From Lentibacillus populi (lineage in GTDB: Bacteria; Bacillota; Bacilli; Bacillales; Amphibacillaceae): DNA of 64,000 nucleotides. The notes under the pieces are model-generated. The model worked only from the letters and a program-made list of their open reading frames with translations. It was not told the DNA's origin and made no database searches. This document shows, piece after piece, positions 25,357 through 34,550 of this stretch. The translations under genes and the position numbers were made by a program. Location: positions 1-64,000 of the forward strand of contig BMJD01000017.1 in NCBI GenBank assembly GCA_014642895.1, in the 5' to 3' direction. Position 1 is the stretch's first letter. Each line of letters opens with the position of its first letter.

Positions 25357-26373
25357 GTGAAAATTACCAAGCGCCATATACTGTATTTAATTATTGTTGT
25401 AGCGATTGCTTTTTTTCTATCTGCATATCAATTGCCGTATTATATTTATAAGCCGGGCGGGGCCGATCCATTAAATCCAATCGTTGCAGTTGATGGCGGT
25501 TATAAGAGTGCAGGTGATATGCACTTGGTAACTGTTAGAGGAGGACAAGCGACTCCGATTCAATACATCTGGGCAAAGCTTTTACCACATCAGGAAGTAC
25601 TGCCATTAAAAGAGGTCAGACCTGAGGGAATTACCGAAGATGAATATTTCCATGCACAGTTGCAAATGATGGAGAACTCGCAGGAGGCGTCCACCGTTGT
25701 AGCGTATCAAGCGGCTGGAGCAGATATTAATATCGAATATAATGGTGTATATGTAGTCACGGTTATTGAAGGAATGCCTGCTGAGGGAAAGTTAAAAATG
25801 GGAGACCGGATTATCGGTATTGATGGAAATGAAGTAAAGCAGGCGGATGATCTAATTTCCTATGTCGAGAATAAAAATGCTGGTGACACCATTTCCATAG
25901 AATTTAAGCGGGATGACAAAACGTTAACCAGGGACATTACACTTGAGACATTTAAAAAACTCGACAATAAAATAGGCATTGGTATTCAATTGGTCACAGA
26001 CCGGAGCGTCACGGTAAATCCGAAAGTCAAGTTTTCCAGTGGCAGTATTGGAGGTCCGAGCGCCGGACTAATGTTTTCGCTGGAAATCTATGATCAATTA
26101 ACGAAAGAGGATTTAACACACGGCTATCAAATTGCCGGAACAGGTGAAATGGACTACGAAGGAAATGTTGGACGTATAGGCGGGATTGATAAAAAAGTGA
26201 TTGCCGCAGATGACGAGGGCTGTAAAATATTTTTTGCCCCCAATGAAAATGGCGCCCCGGATTCCAATTATGAGGTCGCCAAAAAGACGGCAGAGGAGAT
26301 TGGAACAGATATGAAAATTGTTCCGGTTGATACGTTTGACGATGCATTGCAATACTTACAAAATTTGAAATAA
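25357..26373 (+). CDS. ylbL: PDZ-Lon-type serine protease YlbL
   Basis: A 338-residue membrane-anchored protease: N-terminal helix (about 7-25), a PDZ domain (about 125-205, with MGDRIIGIDGNEV) and a C-terminal Lon-like domain. The catalytic dyad is Ser in GPSAGLMFSLE and Lys in GGIDKKVIAA. In B. subtilis YlbL is one of the proteases that clear a DNA-damage checkpoint inhibitor; related SepM processes pheromone. GTG 25357 follows GGAAGGAG; the longer frame has no ribosome-binding site. Confidence 0.92.
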   Translation: MKITKRHILYLIIVVAIAFFLSAYQLPYYIYKPGGADPLNPIVAVDGGYKSAGDMHLVTVRGGQATPIQYIWAKLLPHQEVLPLKEVRPEGITEDEYFHAQLQMMENSQEASTVVAYQAAGADINIEYNGVYVVTVIEGMPAEGKLKMGDRIIGIDGNEVKQADDLISYVENKNAGDTISIEFKRDDKTLTRDITLETFKKLDNKIGIGIQLVTDRSVTVNPKVKFSSGSIGGPSAGLMFSLEIYDQLTKEDLTHGYQIAGTGEMDYEGNVGRIGGIDKKVIAADDEGCKIFFAPNENGAPDSNYEVAKKTAEEIGTDMKIVPVDTFDDALQYLQNLK

Positions 26374-26380
26374 AAACCGT

Positions 26381-26415
26381 AAGTGCTGTATCATTTTTGA
26401 TGGTACAGCACTTTT
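26381..26415. terminator. Bidirectional terminator ylbL/tmcAL
   Basis: AAGTGCTGTA and TACAGCACTT arms with an additional inner ATCA/TGAT pair, flanked by A- and T-runs on both sides. Confidence 0.85.
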
Positions 26416-26419
26416 GATA

Positions 26420-27634
26420 TCACGGATCCATAATAGGCGGTTGCAATTCCTGGCTGCGTAATTTCATTTGCAGGGCGGGTGGGAGAATACTATAGTAAGC
26501 GGCACTTGCTTTTTCCTCCAAATGAAGCAGCGGATGCATATTCCGGCTTAATTTTGTAATCACTGGAATCTCAATCTGTTTTTTTATACTGTTCAGGTAT
26601 TGTCGCCCTGTTTTAGTTAAGCCCAGTAACCGTACATATGGCATGGAAGCCATTTCTAAAACGAAGGTCATATCCCGCTTTTTTGTGTTCGTTAAAATAT
26701 GAACGAACATTCTCTGCAGTCTCGTCCAGGTATAACGTTTCGTTTTTAACTGCTCCATCCAATTTTCAAATGAGGTAGCATGTTTTGCCGTTTTTTTGAG
26801 CCGATATTCCAATCCTTCATCAACCCCTTGGATAGCAGAGAGTTCTTGCTCCGTCATCGTCATAACGCGGTAATGCAACAAAGGAAAATAATCTTCCCAC
26901 TGATGCCAGCTAGTTGCAATATGGCGATAACGGTTCAGTTGTTCTTTCGTTGCTTCTGGAATGGCAGCAGCTATTTCGGGGGTAATCTTGTTATCTGCAA
27001 AAAGCTGCTCGCGAATACTCGTTGCACTGGCGATCGAGCTTGTAATCGTTTTGTCGTGATACCCGCTCTTACTGCGTTTAATGGTTAAGGGTTCAATTGG
27101 CAAATTATTTTCCAAAATAGCCTTCACATAGCTGAATCCCAGTATATTGTTAGGCTTGGTCAAATCCATTCCAGCTGTTGTCAGGCCGATTTTTTGATAA
27201 GCAGCCTTACTCGCTTCCGGAAAAGATAGCCCCTGTTGCAATTGGGTTGTCAGCGTTTCCCTGAATAGTTCAGCCTGTTCGTTAAACAAGTGGTAACCTG
27301 AAATGAAATCAGTAATGTCTCCTGACTCACTGCCGAAACAAATCGAATCAACCCCTAATGCCTGAAGTGTCAGGACGGAACCCCTCGCAAACAGGTCACT
27401 GCTCTGAACCGCAAAAGCGTAGGGAAGCTCGACAACAATATCTATTCCACTGGTGACAGCCGCTTTTGTCCGATAAAACTTGTCAATAATGGCAGGCTCT
27501 CCGCGCTGCAGGAAAGAGCCACTCATGACGGTAATCATGCAATCAGCATTGGAAACGTTTTTCGCATTCTTAAGATGATATACATGACCATTATGAAATG
27601 GATTATATTCGACAATTAAACCACATGCCTTCAT
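26420..27634 (-). CDS. tmcAL: tRNA(Met) cytidine acetate ligase TmcAL (YlbM)
   Basis: A 404-residue protein that uses acetate and ATP to form N4-acetylcytidine at the wobble base of elongator tRNA-Met. The nucleotidyltransferase-like N-terminus GLIVEYNPFHNGHVYHL is diagnostic, with MSGSFLQRGEPA and SFPEASKAAY-type blocks following. The frame is open 12 codons further, but GGGGGTG is spaced for the ATG at 27634. Convergent with ylbL. Confidence 0.95.
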   Translation of the reverse strand: MKACGLIVEYNPFHNGHVYHLKNAKNVSNADCMITVMSGSFLQRGEPAIIDKFYRTKAAVTSGIDIVVELPYAFAVQSSDLFARGSVLTLQALGVDSICFGSESGDITDFISGYHLFNEQAELFRETLTTQLQQGLSFPEASKAAYQKIGLTTAGMDLTKPNNILGFSYVKAILENNLPIEPLTIKRSKSGYHDKTITSSIASATSIREQLFADNKITPEIAAAIPEATKEQLNRYRHIATSWHQWEDYFPLLHYRVMTMTEQELSAIQGVDEGLEYRLKKTAKHATSFENWMEQLKTKRYTWTRLQRMFVHILTNTKKRDMTFVLEMASMPYVRLLGLTKTGRQYLNSIKKQIEIPVITKLSRNMHPLLHLEEKASAAYYSILPPALQMKLRSQELQPPIMDP

Positions 27635-27811
27635 TTGTACACCCCCTATGTATGTTACCATTTTGAACATCTTCTTTTAGTTTAGCAAAAAATCCTTTGA
27701 TTAGCACTTGTCCAAGGATGGATGTAAAATGATAAGGGAATGCTATATGTAAAATGGTTTTCATTTTGAGGATATGAATAAGTTGTAACTGAACTGAACA
27801 TTCATATAGTG

Positions 27812-28071
27812 TGGCGTCTAGCTCCAGCGCCCAGCGGCTAGTGGACAACACCCGCCTCCGTATGATAAGTCAACATCGGTTCGGGGCGGAAGGAAGGCCG
27901 ACTAAAAACGGCCATTGCGGCCAACTCACGTCTACCCCTTTTTTAGTGGCATGTTTCCTTTATCTCCGGCGGTTGTTTGTTCGGTTAAAACCGCTGCTCC
28001 CGGCAGCACACCGAACCACCCGCGTTGCCCGGGCGCAGTCCATACGCCGCTAACCGGCCGCTTCCGCTTTT
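27812..28071 (+). repeat. Family B intergenic repeat, copy 2
   Basis: Starts TAGCTCCAGCGCCCAGCGG and ends AACCGGCCGCTTCCGCTTTT; the middle carries CCCTTTTTTAGTGGCATG and the hairpin around GGCGGTTGTTTGTTCGG. It ends 20 bp before the ylbN promoter. A reading frame starting in the repeat runs by chance into ylbN. Confidence 0.7.
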
Positions 28072-28091
28072 GGATTTGTAAAGAAAATATG

Positions 28092-28120
28092 TTGACAAAA
28101 GTCCATTTTCCTTTTAAAAT
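28092..28120 (+). promoter_or_regulatory. Sigma-A promoter of ylbN-rpmF
   Basis: Consensus TTGACA, an exact 17-bp spacer and TAAAAT; 29 bp upstream of the ylbN start. One of the best promoters in the window. Confidence 0.85.
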
Positions 28121-28148
28121 TACTTTTGTTGCTTTCGAGGTGATGAAG

Positions 28149-28679
28149 ATGAAATTCTCAGTTAGTCAGATTAAGCGAAGTACCTATAATGAGCCTTTTA
28201 AGTTTGATGAAGTTGTGGATGTTTCTGAATTGGAAGCAATGAACAATGACATTCGGAAAATTGAACCGGTACATGTTTTTGGGGAATGCACATTACAAGG
28301 TGAACAGCTTATTTTTACGTTCACGATCAAAGGCACAATGATTTTGCCTTGTGCCCGGACACTCGTTGATGTGCCTTATCCGTTTGAAATAAAGGCGGAT
28401 GAAGTGTTTACACTATCCGACTATTATGGTGAAGACGAAGAGGAAAATGAAATTCATCCGATTGATGGAGAAATGCTTGACTTAACTCCATATATAAAGG
28501 AAAATATTTTATTAGAGGTTCCATTTCGAGTATTTTCCAATGATGCAAATGCAATTGAAAGTGCCCCGATGAAAGGCGTTGGATGGGATTTCATTTCTAA
28601 AGAAAACACTGAAAAACCGGTCGATCCGCGCTTGAAAAAATTGGAGTCTTTATTGGACGATAATAAGAAAGAAAAATAA
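28149..28679 (+). CDS. ylbN: YceD/DUF177 protein (YlbN)
   Basis: A 176-residue acidic cytoplasmic protein of the DUF177 (YceD) family, genetically tied to rpmF and implicated in 23S rRNA or large-subunit metabolism. Visible pattern: VFGECTLQGEQLIFTFTIKG, CARTLVDVPYPFEI and LDLTPYIKENILLEVPFRVF. The frame continues upstream into a family B repeat (254 codons in all), but the promoter at 28092-28120 and GAGGTG at 28137 fix the start at ATG 28149. rpmF follows after 46 bp. Confidence 0.92.
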   Translation: MKFSVSQIKRSTYNEPFKFDEVVDVSELEAMNNDIRKIEPVHVFGECTLQGEQLIFTFTIKGTMILPCARTLVDVPYPFEIKADEVFTLSDYYGEDEEENEIHPIDGEMLDLTPYIKENILLEVPFRVFSNDANAIESAPMKGVGWDFISKENTEKPVDPRLKKLESLLDDNKKEK

Positions 28680-28725
28680 GAATACCCCATTCCATTTTTA
28701 CTTTCGTTTGAAGGAGGTGTAAGTC

Positions 28726-28899
28726 ATGGCAGTACCTAAAAGAAGAACTTCTAAAAAAGTAAAAAATCAGCGTCGTACTCATAAAAAATTACACGTACCT
28801 GGCATGGTAGAATGTTCAAATTGTGGTGAACTAACAAAACCACACCATGTTTGCAAATCATGTGGGCATTATGACGGAAAAGAAGTTGTAAATAACTAA
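28726..28899 (+). CDS. rpmF: Ribosomal protein L32
   Basis: A 57-residue basic zinc-ribbon protein of the 50S subunit, [20 protein letters not shown] at the start. Two Cys pairs (CSNCG and CKSCG) show this is the zinc-binding C+ form. Preceded by AAGGAGGTG at 7-nt spacing. Forms an operon with ylbN and ends in a strong terminator. Confidence 0.98.
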   Translation: MAVPKRRTSKKVKNQRRTHKKLHVPGMVECSNCGELTKPHHVCKSCGHYDGKEVVNN

Positions 28900-28942
28900 C
28901 AAAAGCGTTGCTGTGTCGAAGCTAGACGCGCTATATTTCGGG

Positions 28943-28983
28943 TAGTAAACAGATCACTATTTACAGTGATCTGTTTTTTACTA
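28943..28983 (+). terminator. Terminator of ylbN-rpmF
   Basis: A stem AACAGATCAC with its complement, extended by TAGTA/TACTA outer pairing, and TTTTTTA after the right arm. Confidence 0.9.
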
Positions 28984-29013
28984 GTAAAGAAAGGATAAAA
29001 AATATAACGTTAA

Positions 29014-29173
29014 CACGCATTAACGGGCCGTAATCCCCCCACCTTTAAGCGTGAGTAAACCAAAAACGTGAAGGTGGGGAGGAAGGTGGGGCTAAAACCG
29101 TCACATCCGCATGCATTCGCCAGCACTAGCACGTCCTGTGCGTCGGAACCCCCGCTGAATAAAGTCACTTTTT
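29014..29173 (+). repeat. Family C intergenic repeat, copy 3
   Basis: Left terminus CACGCATTAACGGGC, interior CGTGAGTAAACCAAAAACG and CACTAGCACGTCCTGTGC, right terminus TGAATAAAGTCACTTTT. I see nothing else between it and the gerR leader (29.17-29.37 kb). Confidence 0.6.
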
Positions 29174-29349
29174 CAATACATTAACAGAATTGGCCATGCC
29201 CCGCTTCAGTTTCTCGAGCTTCAATGGATAAAAAGATCCGGAATTGGGCCAGGCTTTGGAAATGGAAGAAGATAAAGCGGCTGTCAAAAATTATTCACTT
29301 GCAAATAGCCATAAATAACATGATAACTTTTAAAAATAGTAAAACAGTT

Positions 29350-29379
29350 ATTCTATCACTCCTACTTCTTGCATACATT
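29350..29379 (+). promoter_or_regulatory. Possible sigma-E promoter of gerR
   Basis: CATACATT at 29372-29379 matches the sigma-E -10 consensus CATACAMT at 7 of 8 positions, 27 bp before the start; the -35 is weak. B. subtilis gerR (ylbO) is sigma-E dependent. Confidence 0.4.
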
Positions 29380-29405
29380 TTATAGCAATAGTAAGGAGGG
29401 ATGTT

Positions 29406-29891
29406 ATGGAGGCAACACGCCAAGATGCATGGACAAAAGATGAAGATGTTATTTTAGCCGAAACAGTAATTCGCTATATTAGGGAGGGTCAAACACAACT
29501 AGAGGCGTTTAAGGATGTAGCGGCGCAACTATCACGGACTTCTGCTGCCTGTGGTTTTCGCTGGAATGCAACGATCCGCAAGAATTACCAGGATGCTATT
29601 CAGCGGGCGAAGGAAGAACGCAAACAGGCTGGAAGGAAAAAGGCTTGGACCTATGTACAACAACGAGAAAATGCTGAAAAGAATACAATAGACACGGCAA
29701 TATCGTTATTGGAAAAAATGAAATTGAACTATTCCGTGGAAAACCAATTAACGCAAAAAGAACAGGAAAAAATCATTACCCATCTTGAAAAGGAAAATGA
29801 AACACTAAAGTCCCAGTTAAAGCGCTATGAGGATGCTTGGGAGGAAATGGGCAAATTATGGAAGTGGGTAAATACGAAAAAAGAGGGGTAA
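29406..29891 (+). CDS. gerR: RsfA-family sporulation regulator GerR (YlbO)
   Basis: A 161-residue protein with an N-terminal Myb/SANT-like DNA-binding domain (about 5-60: RQDAWTKDEDVILAETVIRY and CGFRWNATIRKNY) and a C-terminal coiled coil (about 100-155). The RsfA/GerR family modulates sigma-E or sigma-F regulons during sporulation; location between rpmF and ylbP supports GerR. ATG follows GGAGGG. Confidence 0.9.
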   Translation: MEATRQDAWTKDEDVILAETVIRYIREGQTQLEAFKDVAAQLSRTSAACGFRWNATIRKNYQDAIQRAKEERKQAGRKKAWTYVQQRENAEKNTIDTAISLLEKMKLNYSVENQLTQKEQEKIITHLEKENETLKSQLKRYEDAWEEMGKLWKWVNTKKEG

Positions 29892-29892
29892 G

Positions 29893-29957
29893 GAAGGGGA
29901 CAGTCTCCAGCACACTGCTTGGTAAAAACTAGTGTAAATGGGGACTGATCTCCCCCT
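29893..29957. other. GGGGAC-type inverted repeat
   Basis: GGGGACAGTCTCC and GGGGACTGATCTCCCC flank a short spacer between convergent gerR and ylbP. This could be a weak bidirectional terminator or another small intergenic repeat. Confidence 0.35.
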
Positions 29958-29960
29958 GTA

Positions 29961-30434
29961 TTATTCTTTCTCTTTTACCCCTTCAGGCATCCAAATTAAG
30001 GGATTTTCGCCAAAGTCACGTTCCATTTCATATTTTGCTTTCTGGAAACCCATCTTTTCCCAGAAACCTTGTGAATTAATTAATGGGTTCGTTTTGATTG
30101 GCAGGTTGCAGTTTTTGGCGAATTCCACCAATGCTTTTCCAAACCCTCTTCCCCGATAATTCGGCAGCACTTCAAGTTTCCATAAAATTAAATAATCCTG
30201 TGAAGGCTGGAAATATTGGTCATATTTTTTGTCCACTTTGTACAGGCTCATGCGGGCAGCTAATGCATTGCCATAGTACACACCGTAAAATGGTGATTCA
30301 CTATCATTTTCTACAATGTTATTGCGTAAATCCTCCAGCATGGACAATTCCTGATTGCCATATGCTGTAAATCGTTCAAACTCTTCCAATGTTTTATAAT
30401 TGATTAACAGTCTTTCTACCTTTGCTTCGGACAT
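29961..30434 (-). CDS. ylbP: GNAT N-acetyltransferase YlbP
   Basis: A 157-residue acetyltransferase-like protein; the acetyl-CoA loop is VLPNYRGRGFGKALVEFA near residues 92-109. Length, the N-terminal VERLLINYKTLEEF and the tail ENPLIWMPEGVKEKE match YlbP. Substrate unknown. Start ATG after GGGGGAG. Confidence 0.88.
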   Translation of the reverse strand: MSEAKVERLLINYKTLEEFERFTAYGNQELSMLEDLRNNIVENDSESPFYGVYYGNALAARMSLYKVDKKYDQYFQPSQDYLILWKLEVLPNYRGRGFGKALVEFAKNCNLPIKTNPLINSQGFWEKMGFQKAKYEMERDFGENPLIWMPEGVKEKE

Positions 30435-30532
30435 ATCCTTCTCCCCCTTGTTGTCAAAAAACTAATTTTTCGTATATATTCTCTTATTATAATATAAATA
30501 GACCGCGAATGAAATAAACACCTTGAAATAAG

Positions 30533-30600
30533 TGTTCAAAAGTTATCAAATTGACTTCTGAAGGTCGAGGCGGCACAGTTTAGAGCAAACAGGAAACTTC
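30533..30600 (+). mobile_element. Family A element remnant
   Basis: AAGTGTTCAAAAGTTATCAA followed by GAAGGTCGAGGCGGC resembles one end of family A; no opposite end is present. The rest of the 317-bp ylbP-panE gap has only promoter-like sequence near 30714. Confidence 0.4.
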
Positions 30601-30713
30601 CTGGAATTCATATTACACGGGAAAAGTGCTAATATTCGCCAAGAGACAAAGAAACAAACATATTGGAGCAATTTCTTAAATTTCACCATTTTTCACACAA
30701 AGTCACGGGTATT

Positions 30714-30722
30714 TGCTACAAT
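30714..30722 (+). promoter_or_regulatory. Extended -10 upstream of the panE-like gene
   Basis: TGCTACAAT is an extended -10 match 30 bp before the start; no clear -35. Confidence 0.4.
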
Positions 30723-30751
30723 GAGTTAGAGACAAGAAGGGACTGGAAACA

Positions 30752-31624
30752 ATGAAGATTGGCGTTATTGGCGGCGGATCCATTGGTTTATTAATTAGTG
30801 CATATCTTTCCGATGGGCATGAGGTCACGATCTACGTACGGAGACAAGAGCAGAAACAAGTAATCAACGAATACGGTATCAGGTTAGCGCACCAGCGAGA
30901 ACCTTTGTCAGTGAGCGCATTATTAACGGAAGAATTAGCGAAGGAGGATTGTTTGTTTATTTGTGTTAAACAATTTCAGGTTGCAAACATAACTCCTCTA
31001 TTTAATAAACATCAATCACCTATTATCTTCCTGCAAAACGGGATGGGGCATGTCGACTTGTTGCGTGACATACAGGCGCAGGTTTTCCTCGGAATTGTTG
31101 AACATGGGGCACGAAAAATAAATGATCATACAGTTGCACATACGGGAAAAGGGGGCATTAGGGTTGCCTCCTATAATGGTGATAGAAGTCTGTTAGAAAT
31201 GATGGTATCGAAATGGGACCGACCGGATTTTCCGATAGAGCTGGAAGATGACTGGCTTTCTATGCTCGGGAAAAAGCTGGTCGTAAATGCTGTAATCAAT
31301 CCGTTGACAGCTTTATTCGGGGTGCCAAACGGAGATATCATTACGAACCCTTACATTAGTACGATAGCCCTGGAACTGTGCCGGGAAGCAGCAGATGTGC
31401 TGGGACTGGATTTTTCAGAACAATGGAACCATGTCAAGGAGATAGCCAGTAACACTAAGGAAAATATGTCATCGATGTGGAAGGATATCGAAGAAGGAAG
31501 GCAGACGGAGAATGAGGCTATTTCCGGTTATTTACTGCATCATGCAAATCACGATATTCCATTTACACAATTTGCTTATAACAGTATAAAAGCACTGAGA
31601 TTGAAAAAGGAGCTCATGGATTAG
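30752..31624 (+). CDS. panE: 2-dehydropantoate 2-reductase family protein
   Basis: A 290-residue NAD(P)-dependent reductase of the ApbA/PanE family, expected to reduce ketopantoate to pantoate in CoA biosynthesis. N-terminal GVIGGGSIGLLISAYL is the Rossmann motif; VKQFQV, LQNGMGH and the catalytic-lysine block LGKKLVVNAVINPLTALFG are visible. B. subtilis has PanE (YlbQ) exactly here. DUF3397 follows 2 bp after the stop. Confidence 0.9.
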   Translation: MKIGVIGGGSIGLLISAYLSDGHEVTIYVRRQEQKQVINEYGIRLAHQREPLSVSALLTEELAKEDCLFICVKQFQVANITPLFNKHQSPIIFLQNGMGHVDLLRDIQAQVFLGIVEHGARKINDHTVAHTGKGGIRVASYNGDRSLLEMMVSKWDRPDFPIELEDDWLSMLGKKLVVNAVINPLTALFGVPNGDIITNPYISTIALELCREAADVLGLDFSEQWNHVKEIASNTKENMSSMWKDIEEGRQTENEAISGYLLHHANHDIPFTQFAYNSIKALRLKKELMD

Positions 31625-31626
31625 GT

Positions 31627-32010
31627 ATGTTGGATATTATCATTTATTCTATTGCATTTATCATTACTGCCCCAATTCTAACTACATGGGTTGTTTATCA
31701 GTTTTCGGTAAAAATCTATCGTCAGAAGTGGAGGGCGTTTCATACAGCCGTAAATTGGACGACGATATGGTACATACTGGCTGTCATGACATTAATGTCG
31801 GTTATATTTAACAACAGTTTCTACGGCTGGATTATCGTACTCCTGTTGTGTATCTTGTCAATCATCATTGTCATTCAGTGGAAAACCAGGACAGAAGTTG
31901 ATTTCAAACGGGCATTTAAGGGGTTTTGGCGCTTTACCTTTTTACTTTTTACTTTTTTATACATATGTCTGATTTTGATTGGGCTGATTCAGCAGCTGTT
32001 CTATTTATAG
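31627..32010 (+). CDS. DUF3397 membrane protein
   Basis: A 127-residue protein with four predicted membrane helices and the motif WRAFHTAVNWTTIWYILAV typical of DUF3397, a family found between panE and bshC in Bacilli. Function unknown. Translationally coupled to the panE-like gene (2-bp gap). Confidence 0.8.
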   Translation: MLDIIIYSIAFIITAPILTTWVVYQFSVKIYRQKWRAFHTAVNWTTIWYILAVMTLMSVIFNNSFYGWIIVLLLCILSIIIVIQWKTRTEVDFKRAFKGFWRFTFLLFTFLYICLILIGLIQQLFYL

Positions 32011-32012
32011 AG

Positions 32013-32183
32013 AGGATGTTCAAAAGCCAGCAAATGATAAGCGGCGAACGCTAGCGTTGGCGGAAGGGGATCTTCTGCTAAAACCAGTCCTGTGGGCACA
32101 GTACGTCTTGTGCAAGTCCGCTGCCCGAAACTACGCCGCCTCGACCCTTCAAGACTCAGGTTCAGCGACTTTTCGAACACATA
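32013..32183 (-). mobile_element. Family A element, copy 6
   Basis: Left end AGGATGTTCAAAAGCC and right end CTTTTCGAACACATA are inverted. The interior is alignable with copy 5 (AAATGATAAGCGGCGAACG, CGCCTCGACCCTTCAAGAC). It starts 2 bp after the DUF3397 stop. The segment at 32207-32237 is a short CCTCTGAC-type repeat. Confidence 0.6.
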
Positions 32184-32321
32184 CTTATAACAAATTCATC
32201 CCTCCGACATCCAACTTCCAACCTCTGACCTCTGCTTAAACAGATTGCATGAAATTATTTGCTGTTTTATGTACAATACGTATTGGGCAGTACTCATTAT
32301 TTTTAAAGGAGCATGCAATCT

Positions 32322-33947
32322 ATGCGGATCGACCCTATCTCATTAGAAAATCAATCTGAATTAATGAAGGATTATCGAAATAATAAAACAAAGATTTTGG
32401 ATTACTTTGACTATCATCCTTTCCAGGAAGCAACATACCAAAACAGGATTCGGGATTTACAGGGACGTTCTTTTAATAGAAAACAATTAGCAGAGACGTT
32501 GATGATGATCAATCGTGAGTGGGATGCTCCTGAAGCTACATATAAAAATATTAACAGATTAACGGATGAAAACAGTGTGGTTGTTATTGGCGGACAACAG
32601 GCAGGTCTTTTAACAGGTCCCATGTATACGATAAATAAAATCATATCGATTATTCAGCTGGCACGCCAGCAAGAAGAAAAGTTATCGATTCCGGTAATAC
32701 CGGTTTTTTGGATTGCCGGTGAAGATCATGATTTTGCTGAAATCAATCATATTTTTCTTCCCGAAATTCCCCGGATGAAGAAATATCAATTGTTACAGCG
32801 CATGGTTAGCAAAATGTCTGTATCTGCCATTGAGAAAGATGAAGTCTATGCAAACCAATGGATTGATCATATATTTGAACAACTTCAGGAAACACAACAT
32901 ACGAAACAGTTATATGATACGATAAAAGGATGCTTGGATAAATCGCCCACATACGTCGACTTTTTTGCTCGGATTATTTTTCAATTATTTGCTAGTGAAG
33001 GTGTTGTATTAGTTGATTCGGCACATGCCAAGTTAAGGGAACTGGAGAGCGAGTACTTTATAAACCTCATCGAAAAGCAACCAGAAATTAGTGAAGGTGT
33101 CTATGAGTATGAGCAGCGGTTGAAGCAATCCGGCTATCCAATCTCATTGGGCACTGAGCCGGGAGATGCCCATCTGTTTTATCATTACAAAGAGGAGCGG
33201 ATCCTATTAACACGGAACGATACCGGGGAGTGGGTAGGAAAGCAAAATAATGTGGTGTTAACAACCGAACAGCTGGTTGAAATTGCCAAAACACAACCGG
33301 AACTGCTAAGCAATAATGTCGTAACAAGACCATTAATGCAGGAATTGCTTTTTCCGAGCTTGGCATTTATCGGCGGCCCTGGAGAAATAAGTTATTGGTC
33401 AGCATTGAAGCCGGCATTTCGCGCATTGGAAATAAAAATGCCTCCTGTCATGCCGCGTCTTTCCTTCACATTCGTCGAGCGGAATGTGGAAAAGTTATTA
33501 AATAGATATGCTATTCCAAGCGGTCATGCAGTTAACAATGGGGTTATTCAGGAACGCGGGAATTGGCTAGCTGGGCAGAGTAACCCGCCGGTAAAAATAA
33601 TGGCGCAACAAATCAGGCAATCTATTGAAGCTGTACATAAACCGCTTCGGGATGTTGCAAGAAATATTCGCGCTGATTTAGGCGGTCTGGCAGATAAAAA
33701 TTTATCTTATCTGTTTCGTGATATTGACTATTTGGAAGATAGAATGACAAAAGCACTTGAGGAAAAATATGCAAAGGAATTATCTGAATTTGATTGTATT
33801 CACACTGCATTACACCCGAATAATGGATTGCAGGAGCGTGTCTGGAATCCATTGCCATGGATCAATCAATATGGAAGTCAGTTTATTAAGGAATTAACGG
33901 AAGCTCCCTGTTCGTTTGCAAATGAGCATTATCTTGTATATATATAA
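32322..33947 (+). CDS. bshC: Bacillithiol biosynthesis protein BshC (YllA)
   Basis: A 541-residue protein of the BshC family, which adds cysteine to GlcN-malate in the last step of bacillithiol synthesis. Signatures: VVIGGQQAGLLTGPMYTINK, PVFWIAGEDHDFAEI and FIGGPGEISYWSALK. A central coiled-coil-like segment (about 425-490) is typical. ATG 32322 is correctly spaced from AAAGGAG; an ATG three codons earlier is too close. Cytoplasmic. It precedes mraZ as yllA does in B. subtilis. Confidence 0.95.
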   Translation: MRIDPISLENQSELMKDYRNNKTKILDYFDYHPFQEATYQNRIRDLQGRSFNRKQLAETLMMINREWDAPEATYKNINRLTDENSVVVIGGQQAGLLTGPMYTINKIISIIQLARQQEEKLSIPVIPVFWIAGEDHDFAEINHIFLPEIPRMKKYQLLQRMVSKMSVSAIEKDEVYANQWIDHIFEQLQETQHTKQLYDTIKGCLDKSPTYVDFFARIIFQLFASEGVVLVDSAHAKLRELESEYFINLIEKQPEISEGVYEYEQRLKQSGYPISLGTEPGDAHLFYHYKEERILLTRNDTGEWVGKQNNVVLTTEQLVEIAKTQPELLSNNVVTRPLMQELLFPSLAFIGGPGEISYWSALKPAFRALEIKMPPVMPRLSFTFVERNVEKLLNRYAIPSGHAVNNGVIQERGNWLAGQSNPPVKIMAQQIRQSIEAVHKPLRDVARNIRADLGGLADKNLSYLFRDIDYLEDRMTKALEEKYAKELSEFDCIHTALHPNNGLQERVWNPLPWINQYGSQFIKELTEAPCSFANEHYLVYI

Positions 33948-34082
33948 GTTTGGTGATGAGAAGTAGAATTGAAATTGCCGGGATTTGCAGGGAATAGGTG
34001 GAGAGGCAGAATAGAAAGGATCGGTTAATTAATTCATCATCCCGTTAAAAGCCCCCCACTTTCCGCCACCAAACAGAACAAA

Positions 34083-34332
34083 GGCGGAAGCGCCCGGTTA
34101 GCGGCGTATATGCTGTGCCCTGCCAAGCAGGGTGGTTCGGTGTTGCCGCCGGGAGCGGCGGTTTTAACCGAACATTCCTACGTAGGAGATAAAGGAAACA
34201 CGACGACCGGAGGGAGTCGATGTTGACTTATCGTGCGGAGGCGGGTGTTGCATACTAGCCGCTGGGCACTGGAGCCGGACGTGGCCAACTCTGACATGAG
34301 CGGAATAGAGCCTGGATTCTTATACTTTCTTA
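34083..34332 (-). repeat. Family B intergenic repeat, copy 3 (inverted)
   Basis: GGCGGAAGCGCCCGGTTAGC at left and CACTGGAGCCGGACGTGGCC at right, the reverse of copies 1 and 2. It includes the outer extension (GCGGAATAGAGCCTGGATTC) shared with the 16.8 kb copy. The 33.95-34.08 kb stretch before it holds nothing recognisable. Confidence 0.7.
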
Positions 34333-34339
34333 CATATTG

Positions 34340-34467
34340 AAAAAGCTGTCTTTAGTAGCTTATAACGCAAGACTGTTTGTGAAAATAAACGTGGTAAATC
34401 AGGTTTTTAACCCCACGCAGTACAAATGGTTGATGAAGCGTTAAGTTGACTAATGACAGCTTTTTTT
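34340..34467 (+). ncRNA. Unassigned long stem-loop upstream of mraZ
   Basis: AAAAAGCTGTCTTTAGT (34340-34356) pairs with ACTAATGACAGCTTTTT near 34450-34465 with one mismatch. The helix resumes with CTTATAACGC/GCGTTAAG and an inner hairpin CGTGG/CCACG (34390-34416). A run of seven T ends it. Shape and T-run suit a small RNA or long terminator; paired ends also suit a tiny transposable element. No known RNA family comes to mind. Confidence 0.4.
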
Positions 34468-34550
34468 ATGCTTCTTACTAAGACAATAGACCTATTTTTA
34501 CACACGATATATTTTTTTGGAAAAATGGAGTGGTGGATTGTGGGGGAATG

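Noticed and set aside
27915-28148. N-terminal extension making YlbN a 254-residue fusion
   Set aside because: The extension is translated family B repeat; a consensus promoter and ribosome-binding site lie inside it just before the canonical start.
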